From Lentisphaeria bacterium (GTDB taxonomy: Bacteria; Verrucomicrobiota; Lentisphaeria; Oligosphaerales; Oligosphaeraceae): a stretch of 28,372 bases of DNA. Under the pieces are notes generated by a model. It did no database searches and was not told the DNA's origin. It saw only the letters and a program-made list of their open reading frames with translations. The DNA lies in the NCBI GenBank assembly GCA_016287975.1, contig JAEEXV010000155.1, positions 1 to 28,372 on the forward strand, read 5' to 3'. Positions 23,384 to 28,372 of this stretch are shown here, one piece after another. Both the position numbers and the translations under genes were made by a program. Positions within the stretch are counted from its first letter, which is position 1; the number at the start of each line of letters is the position of its first letter.

Positions 23384-26260
23384 ATGAAAACGCTCATCCT
23401 CTCCTCTCTCCTGCTTGCCGCCGCCGTCTCCGCCGCCACGCTCCAGGCGGTGCGCCTCTCCGCCCCCCTCAACCTCGACGGACAGCTGCGCGAGGCCGCC
23501 TGGGCCGCCGCCCCCGCGTTCGACGCCTTCCAGACGACCAGGGGCGGCGCCCCCGCCGAGGGCACCACGGTCAAGTTCCTCTTTGACGACCACGCCGTCT
23601 ATGTCGGCATCCGCTGCGCGGAGGCCCATCCCTCGGAAATGAAGCGGCTGGTCACGCCGCGCGACGGCAACATCTACAGCCAGGACTGCGTGGAGGTCAT
23701 GCTCGACCCAGGCAAGTCGATGGAACGCTATTTCCACTTCCTCGTCTCGGCCAACGGCGCCCTCGCCGACCAGTACTGCGAGCAGGGCGGCTTCCTGGAG
23801 GATCCCTCCTGGAACGGCGCCTGGCAGGCCAGGACCTTCGTCGGCCCCGACTTCTGGTCCTGCGAAATGAAGATCCCCTTCTACAACTTCGCGGGCCAGG
23901 GCGGCCTCGGCGGCAAGTGGGGCGTCAACGTCTGCCGCGCCAAATACAGCAACCCCCGCGAGGACATGAGCATCGCCAGCGGCAAATACCACAACGTCGC
24001 ATTCTTCCAGGAACTCGACGGCATCCAGGCCGACTTCACGCCCTGCGCCGTAACGCTGAAAACCCCCGAGTGCACCCTCCGCACCGCCGACGGCGGCAAG
24101 CTCTTCGCCGTCCCCGCCACCGCCCTCGAAAACCACGCCGCGCGGGAATGCGTCTTCACGCTGGACAGCTGGCTCGTCGCCCCCGCCTCAGGTGAAATCC
24201 TGATCGGCCCCGCCACCGAACTCCGCCTGAAGCCAGGCGAGCGCAGGGCCGTCGCGCTCCCCGAAGTCCAGGTCCGCAGCCAGGGCGCCTACCAGCTCTT
24301 CGTCCGCGCCGTCGATGCCTCCACGGGGCACGTGGCGGCCTGCCGCGACGCAACGGCGAAACTCGTCTTCTCGCCAGTCGCCATCCGCCTCGACACCCCC
24401 TGGTACCGCTACACCATCTTCGAGACGCAGAACATCGAAAACATCGTGATGGATGTCGACGTGGCGCTGGCGGCGGCGGAACGCAAGGGCCGCCGCCTCC
24501 GCGTCGCGGTGCTGGACGGCGACCGCCCCGTCCACGAGCAGGTCCTCGCCGATGTGCAGAACACCCAGCGCGTCGCCATCCCCAACCGCCTCCTTCCCTA
24601 CGGGACATTCTCCCTCACCGCCGAACTGCTGGACGCCGCGGGGAAACCAGTGCCGCTGACGCAGTGCCGCGTGCCGCTGCGAAAACTCCCGTACCGCAAG
24701 GGCGAGACCTGGCTGACGCGGGACGCATCCCTGACCGTCGAGGGAAGGCCCTTCTTCCTGCAGACCCAGTGGAACGGCCCCAACCCCGACTTCTCCGTCT
24801 CCTTCGCCATGGATCCAGCCCGCATCCTCCCTGGCCAGCGCTGGCTCTCGGGGGCCGTCTGCTGGTTCCCCGAGAAGAACGACCCTGGCCTGATCCGCGC
24901 CCTCCAGTCTGGCCATGTCGACGATAAATACCTGGAACTGTTCCGCCGCCAGGCACGCAAGATCAAGGACCACCCGCTGCTGGTCGGGCACTACCTGGTC
25001 GACGAACCCATCGCCCGCTCCCTCCACCCCGATTCGCTGCGCCAGGTCTACGAGGCCATTCGGGACGAGGATCCCTACCATCCCGTCGTGATCTCGGATT
25101 CCTCCCAGAACCTCTATATCCGCGCCTGCGACATCCAGGTCCACCACCCCTACCCCCTCGTGCTGGACACCGTCCCCTTCAACGACTGCCGCACGATCCT
25201 CACCAGCATGGTCGCGGGACAGCGGATGCTCGAAAACGAATACCACAAGGTCTGCTTCATCTTCATGGACTGCGGCTTCAACAAGTACGACTACGGCCTC
25301 GGCGGCCGCGAGGGCCGCATCGCGACCTTCCGCGAGTTCGTCGACCACAACCTGATGGCCTTCGCCGTCGGCATGAAGGGCCTGATGCCCTTCAACGTCT
25401 GCGCCGACCCCTATCCCGAATTCACCATCGGCTACCCCGCCATCGTCAAACTCGCCGCCTGGCTCGGCGCCTACACCGTCGCGCCCGACGCGGGGCGCGC
25501 AACGCCATCCTCTCCGCACTTGCACGCAATCTGGAAGTCGTGGGACGGCAACCAGGTGCTCATCGCCAGCAACGTCTCCATGCAGGCAGGGCGCTTCACC
25601 ATCCGCCTGGAGAACCTGCCCGCCGACGTGCGCGAACTGCACGTCGTCGGAGAAAACCGCACCGTGCCAGTCGTCGGCGGGGCCGTCGCCGACGACTTCC
25701 GCCCCTGCGGCGGCCACGCCTACTCGGTGAAGCGGCCCCCCGCCAGCGTGCCTGACTTCGCCGCGACGGAGGCTCGGATCGAGGAGGCGTGGCGGGCCAA
25801 GCAGAAGCCAGGCAACCTCCTCTTCACGCGCTTCCTGATCCGCAGCCACGTCAAGGTCACCGCCAGCGTCAGCCAGAGTTCCACCTACAGCCATTCGACG
25901 CAGGACAGCATGCTGTGGCACCTCTGCGACGGCTACTTCCCCGAAAAGATCGGCGGCTACGGCTTCTTCTACTGGCAGGCCAACGCCGACCGCCTCCCCG
26001 CGTGGCTGCTCTTCGAACTCCAGGAGCCTCAGACCATCGGGCGGATCAAGGTCTACACGATACAGAACTCCCTCAAGTCCATGACCTGCGAGGTGCTGAC
26101 CGAGGCAGGCTGGCGCGCCGTCGGCGAAGTCACGGACAATGCGCGCCCCGAGGTCGAATTCGTCTTCCCGCCCGTCAGGACCGCCAGGTTCCGACTGACC
26201 GCGCGGCAGGCCGTCGGCAAGGCGGTCTTCCTCTCCGAAGTCGAGGCGTACGCAAAGTAG
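23384..26260 (+). CDS. Secreted CBM9-like/TIM-barrel/discoidin-like glycoside hydrolase-like protein (958 aa)
   Basis: Residues 1-18 are a signal peptide (MKTLILSSLLLAAAVSA). Residues about 20-215 form a CBM9-type domain (LDGQLREAAWAAA, VKFLFDDHAVYVGIRCAE, DCVEVMLDPG, CEMKIPFYNF). About 220-430 is beta-sandwich-like. From about 446 (LTVEGRPFFLQTQWNG) a barrel-like region resembles GH2/GH42-like catalytic domains, with a conserved DEP near residue 540 (GHYLVDEPIARS) and HHPYPL. Residues about 812-958 are a discoidin (F5/8 type C)-like binding domain (VTASVSQSSTYSH, LFELQEPQTIGRIKVYT, FRLTARQ). Same-locus presence of another CBM9 enzyme on the opposite strand suggests a shared substrate. DEP suggests a glycosidase, but the catalytic pair is not proven. 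It follows the lacI-type gene by 42 bases. Confidence 0.82.
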   Translation: MKTLILSSLLLAAAVSAATLQAVRLSAPLNLDGQLREAAWAAAPAFDAFQTTRGGAPAEGTTVKFLFDDHAVYVGIRCAEAHPSEMKRLVTPRDGNIYSQDCVEVMLDPGKSMERYFHFLVSANGALADQYCEQGGFLEDPSWNGAWQARTFVGPDFWSCEMKIPFYNFAGQGGLGGKWGVNVCRAKYSNPREDMSIASGKYHNVAFFQELDGIQADFTPCAVTLKTPECTLRTADGGKLFAVPATALENHAARECVFTLDSWLVAPASGEILIGPATELRLKPGERRAVALPEVQVRSQGAYQLFVRAVDASTGHVAACRDATAKLVFSPVAIRLDTPWYRYTIFETQNIENIVMDVDVALAAAERKGRRLRVAVLDGDRPVHEQVLADVQNTQRVAIPNRLLPYGTFSLTAELLDAAGKPVPLTQCRVPLRKLPYRKGETWLTRDASLTVEGRPFFLQTQWNGPNPDFSVSFAMDPARILPGQRWLSGAVCWFPEKNDPGLIRALQSGHVDDKYLELFRRQARKIKDHPLLVGHYLVDEPIARSLHPDSLRQVYEAIRDEDPYHPVVISDSSQNLYIRACDIQVHHPYPLVLDTVPFNDCRTILTSMVAGQRMLENEYHKVCFIFMDCGFNKYDYGLGGREGRIATFREFVDHNLMAFAVGMKGLMPFNVCADPYPEFTIGYPAIVKLAAWLGAYTVAPDAGRATPSSPHLHAIWKSWDGNQVLIASNVSMQAGRFTIRLENLPADVRELHVVGENRTVPVVGGAVADDFRPCGGHAYSVKRPPASVPDFAATEARIEEAWRAKQKPGNLLFTRFLIRSHVKVTASVSQSSTYSHSTQDSMLWHLCDGYFPEKIGGYGFFYWQANADRLPAWLLFELQEPQTIGRIKVYTIQNSLKSMTCEVLTEAGWRAVGEVTDNARPEVEFVFPPVRTARFRLTARQAVGKAVFLSEVEAYAK

Positions 26261-26293
26261 GGACGCTGGATTCCCCATGATGGAAGGCCCTGA

Positions 26294-26432
26294 CGCCATT
26301 TCGGCGGCGTCGCCATTCCGCCATTCCGCCATTCCGCCACCCCGCCATTCCGCCACTCCGCCATTTCGGCGTCATCGCCATTTCGCCATTCCGCCATTCC
26401 GCCATTTCGGCGTCGCCGTCATTTCGCCATTG
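26294..26432. repeat. 8-bp tandem repeat array (about 13 units of cgccattc and variants)
   Basis: Exact or near copies of CGCCATTC run head to tail (six consecutive units at 26311-26358, others at 26294, 26359, 26376-26407 and 26425), with CGGCGTCAT-type interruptions. Because 8 is not a multiple of 3, all six frames stay open. The minus strand reads as a repeating MAEWRNGG peptide and the plus strand as RHSAIPPF, which explains spurious ORFs. It lies between two co-directional genes, ending 15 bases before the Asp-box gene ATG, so it is transcribed as part of the intergenic mRNA. Confidence 0.85.
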
Positions 26433-26447
26433 TTGGAAACTGCATCC

Positions 26448-27752
26448 ATGAAGAAAAGCCACCTGGTCTCCGCCGACATCGCCGTCCCCGCAAAACCTGG
26501 CAGCGGCATGTACGAGTTCCGCAAGGAATTCTACATCGACCCCGTGAAGCCATGGAGGCGCGAAATGCGCAGCCGCACTGGCGAGGCCGACTACTGGAAG
26601 GAAAAGCAGGTGCGCGACAGCCATGACAACGGGCGCACCTGGAGCGACTGGCGCACCCTTCCCACTCCCGTCTCCATGCGCTTCGGCGAGATGGAGGTGG
26701 TCCCGACGACCGAGAACGTCCCGCTGTGGCACCCCGTCCACCGCCACTGGGTGCATGTCGGCACGGAGCGCATCTTCCCCTTCGACCACCAGGAGGTCTA
26801 CCGCCGCTACTGGGAGGATGGAGAGCGCTGGATGGTCGACCACACCTATCTGGTCACGCGCCGCGAAATCGACGGCGAGGCCACCCGCCAGCTGGTCGCC
26901 TACGAGGACTGCCCTGCCTTCGACCCCGACCGCCCGCAGGCGGAGGGATACCTCGCCCGCAGCCTCTGCCGCTCCGCCAGCAACTACATCCTGCTCGACG
27001 ACGGACGCCTCCTCTTCCCCGCCAATCCCTTCGTCCGAAAATGCTGCGAACTGCTCGGCGCAAACGTCGAGCGCCTCTTCCCCAGTTGCCCCGACCTCGT
27101 CCACGGCGTCATGATCGCCAGCGCCACCTACAATCCAATGCAGGGCCGCTACGACATCGCCTTCGCGCCGCCGCTCGTCATCTCCGACCTGATGAGTTCC
27201 CGCTGCCTCGACGAGCCGATGCTCGCCACCCTCAAGTCGGGACGCATCCTCCTCGCGATGCGCGGCTCGAACTACCGCAACCCGCGCTGGCGCACGCGCA
27301 TCTCCGCCTCCGCCCCGCCCTACCGCTACTACAGCCTGTCGGACGACGGCGGGCGCACCTTCAGCGATCCCGTGCCGTGGCACTTCGACACCCGCGAGGT
27401 GCTCTACTCCCCCGCCAGCATCGCCCATTTCATCCGCTCCACGAAGACTGGAAAGCTCTACTGGATCGGAAACGCCACCGGTGCGGAATCATACGGCAAC
27501 GACTTCCGCCATCCGCTCTGCATCTGCGAGGTCGATGACGACGACGGCGTCCTCAAGAAGGAGACGCTCGCCGTCATCGACGACCGCCGCCCCGACGAGT
27601 CCCCGCGCCTCCAGCTCTCCAACTTCGGCCTCCTCGAGGACCGCGAGACAGGCAACTTCGAGGTCACCCTCGCCAAGGTGGACCAGCACTCCGCCCCAGG
27701 CACCCACCGTTGGGAATGCGACAGCTGGAAATACGTCATCTGCCCCGAATGA
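26448..27752 (+). CDS. Asp-box (sialidase-like) propeller protein (locus B)
   Basis: A 434-aa protein with Asp boxes: SHDNGRTW (58-65) and SDDGGRTF further on, indicating a BNR/sialidase-type six-bladed propeller. MYEFRKEFYIDP and a mid-region with LWHPVHRHWVHVG and DEPMLATLKSGRIL fit exo-sialidase-like or related glycosidase families, although the Arg triad was not verified. No signal peptide is seen. The ATG at 26448 follows the 8-bp array. An upstream frame extending to 26277 passes through the array and is not credible. Its stop overlaps the next gene's start (ATGA), so they are coupled. It parallels the Asp-box gene of locus A, suggesting that both loci use the same kind of step. Confidence 0.82.
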   Translation: MKKSHLVSADIAVPAKPGSGMYEFRKEFYIDPVKPWRREMRSRTGEADYWKEKQVRDSHDNGRTWSDWRTLPTPVSMRFGEMEVVPTTENVPLWHPVHRHWVHVGTERIFPFDHQEVYRRYWEDGERWMVDHTYLVTRREIDGEATRQLVAYEDCPAFDPDRPQAEGYLARSLCRSASNYILLDDGRLLFPANPFVRKCCELLGANVERLFPSCPDLVHGVMIASATYNPMQGRYDIAFAPPLVISDLMSSRCLDEPMLATLKSGRILLAMRGSNYRNPRWRTRISASAPPYRYYSLSDDGGRTFSDPVPWHFDTREVLYSPASIAHFIRSTKTGKLYWIGNATGAESYGNDFRHPLCICEVDDDDGVLKKETLAVIDDRRPDESPRLQLSNFGLLEDRETGNFEVTLAKVDQHSAPGTHRWECDSWKYVICPE

Positions 27753-28372
27753 AACGCACGCCCGCAACTCCCCGCTTCCAAGCCGACGGCACCCTCGCCC
27801 TCGCAGGGCACGACGTCGCCTGGGAACTGAGGCTCCTCTGCACCAGGAACGGAGAACGCCTCGCCGTCCGGCCGCGCGACCTGCGCACGGCCGCGCAGAC
27901 GCTCCAGGAGGACCGCCTCGTCCAGTCCTGGCAGGGGCATCCCCGCCTCGGCGGTGCCTTCCAGGTCGTCTGCGAGTGGCGGCGCCACGGCGCGCAATGG
28001 CGCGGACGCCTCCGCTACCAAGCCAACGCCGGCGATTTCGAGGTGGACGAGGTCGTCTTCCCAGTGCTGCGCCTGACGCACGGCGATGACCGCCTCATGG
28101 TCCCGCACGACGTCGGCTTTGTCAGCGGCCCCCTGCGCGACTGGGAGCGCGGCCTCCTCACGGCCCCCGTGCGCTGCTCGCTCTACCCCTTCCAGTGCTT
28201 CGCCGCCTTCTCCCGCACGGGCAACCTCTACGCCGCCTGCCTGGACGCGCGGCACTGGAACAAGTCCTACGAGATCGTGGCGGCGCAGGGCAGGCGGCCC
28301 GCCGCCGAACTGCGCGTCGCCATCCCCGTGCCCCAGACGCCCGCGACGCGGCGGCGCTGGCGCGTCCCCTTC
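27749..28372 (+). CDS. DUF6259-like carbohydrate-active protein, 3' end beyond the window
   Basis: Starts at ATG 27749, sharing ATGA with the previous stop. The frame stays open for 208 codons to the edge. The N-terminal part looks beta-sandwich-like. VVFPVLRLTHGDDRLMVPHD and VRCSLYPFQCFAAFSRTGNL, followed by YAACLDARHW, match the pattern of the N-terminal domain of DUF6259-type proteins, which are putative glycosidases with a following barrel. That assignment rests on recall of the pattern and is tentative. It has no signal peptide, so it may act in the cytoplasm. It is likely the fourth gene of the plus operon. Confidence 0.75.
   Translation, partial: MKRTPATPRFQADGTLALAGHDVAWELRLLCTRNGERLAVRPRDLRTAAQTLQEDRLVQSWQGHPRLGGAFQVVCEWRRHGAQWRGRLRYQANAGDFEVDEVVFPVLRLTHGDDRLMVPHDVGFVSGPLRDWERGLLTAPVRCSLYPFQCFAAFSRTGNLYAACLDARHWNKSYEIVAAQGRRPAAELRVAIPVPQTPATRRRWRVPF

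Noticed and set aside
26294..26432. CRISPR array
   Set aside because: Units are 8 bp with no unique spacers and no cas genes nearby; it is a simple tandem repeat.

Overview
The window looks like chromosomal DNA of a GC-rich bacterium of the PVC superphylum, most likely Lentisphaerota (Victivallis-like). The support is indirect. There is a type II pseudopilin whose N-terminus has the [20 protein letters not shown] pattern typical of the pseudopilins that are strongly expanded in that group. The genes encode large secreted enzymes with CBM9-like and discoidin-like domains, Gfo/Idh/MocA oxidoreductases and Asp-box propellers, and the ribosomal proteins and EF-G are divergent. No rRNA, tRNA, CRISPR array, transposase or transporter gene was seen.

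Layout. Everything from 421 to 22184 is on the minus strand and everything from 22385 onward is on the plus strand, so 22185-22384 is a divergent promoter region. Positions 1-420 hold no gene but contain palindromic repeats. Catabolic locus A (8487 down to 421) runs GntR/FCD regulator, pseudopilin, 1400-aa secreted lyase-like protein, Asp-box propeller protein, Gfo/Idh oxidoreductase. The first three are coupled (a 4-nt overlap, then a 3-nt gap). A TATAAT promoter lies ahead of the regulator, and a second likely promoter lies ahead of the oxidoreductase. Copies of one palindromic repeat lie on both sides of this locus.

The ribosomal block (15009 down to 8891) reads rpsL-rpsG-fusA-rpsJ-rplC-rplD-rplW-rplB-rpsS. 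The str and S10 operons are joined, tuf is absent, and the S10 operon stops after rpsS at a strong intrinsic terminator (8823-8865), so rplV-rpsC-rplP and the rest must be elsewhere. The EF-G in this block is unusual: it has good GTPase motifs but lacks the normal domain IV tip motifs. L2 lacks four normally conserved histidines, and S12 has Arg at the streptomycin-resistance position 88.

Catabolic locus B is divergent. Minus arm (22184 down to 15128): quinone-reductase-like MDR, secreted CBM9/TIM-barrel protein, NAD-dependent epimerase-like SDR, MDR alcohol dehydrogenase-like protein, Gfo/Idh oxidoreductase, intrinsic terminator. Plus arm: LacI regulator, secreted CBM9/TIM-barrel/discoidin protein, Asp-box protein, and a DUF6259-like gene cut by the right edge. 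A LacI-type operator (22228-22241) lies immediately downstream of the -10 box of the minus arm. The likely theme is extracellular attack on a complex glycan followed by cytoplasmic oxidation or epimerisation of the released sugars. The substrate cannot be told from sequence alone. An array of 8-bp tandem repeats (26294-26432) lies inside the plus arm.
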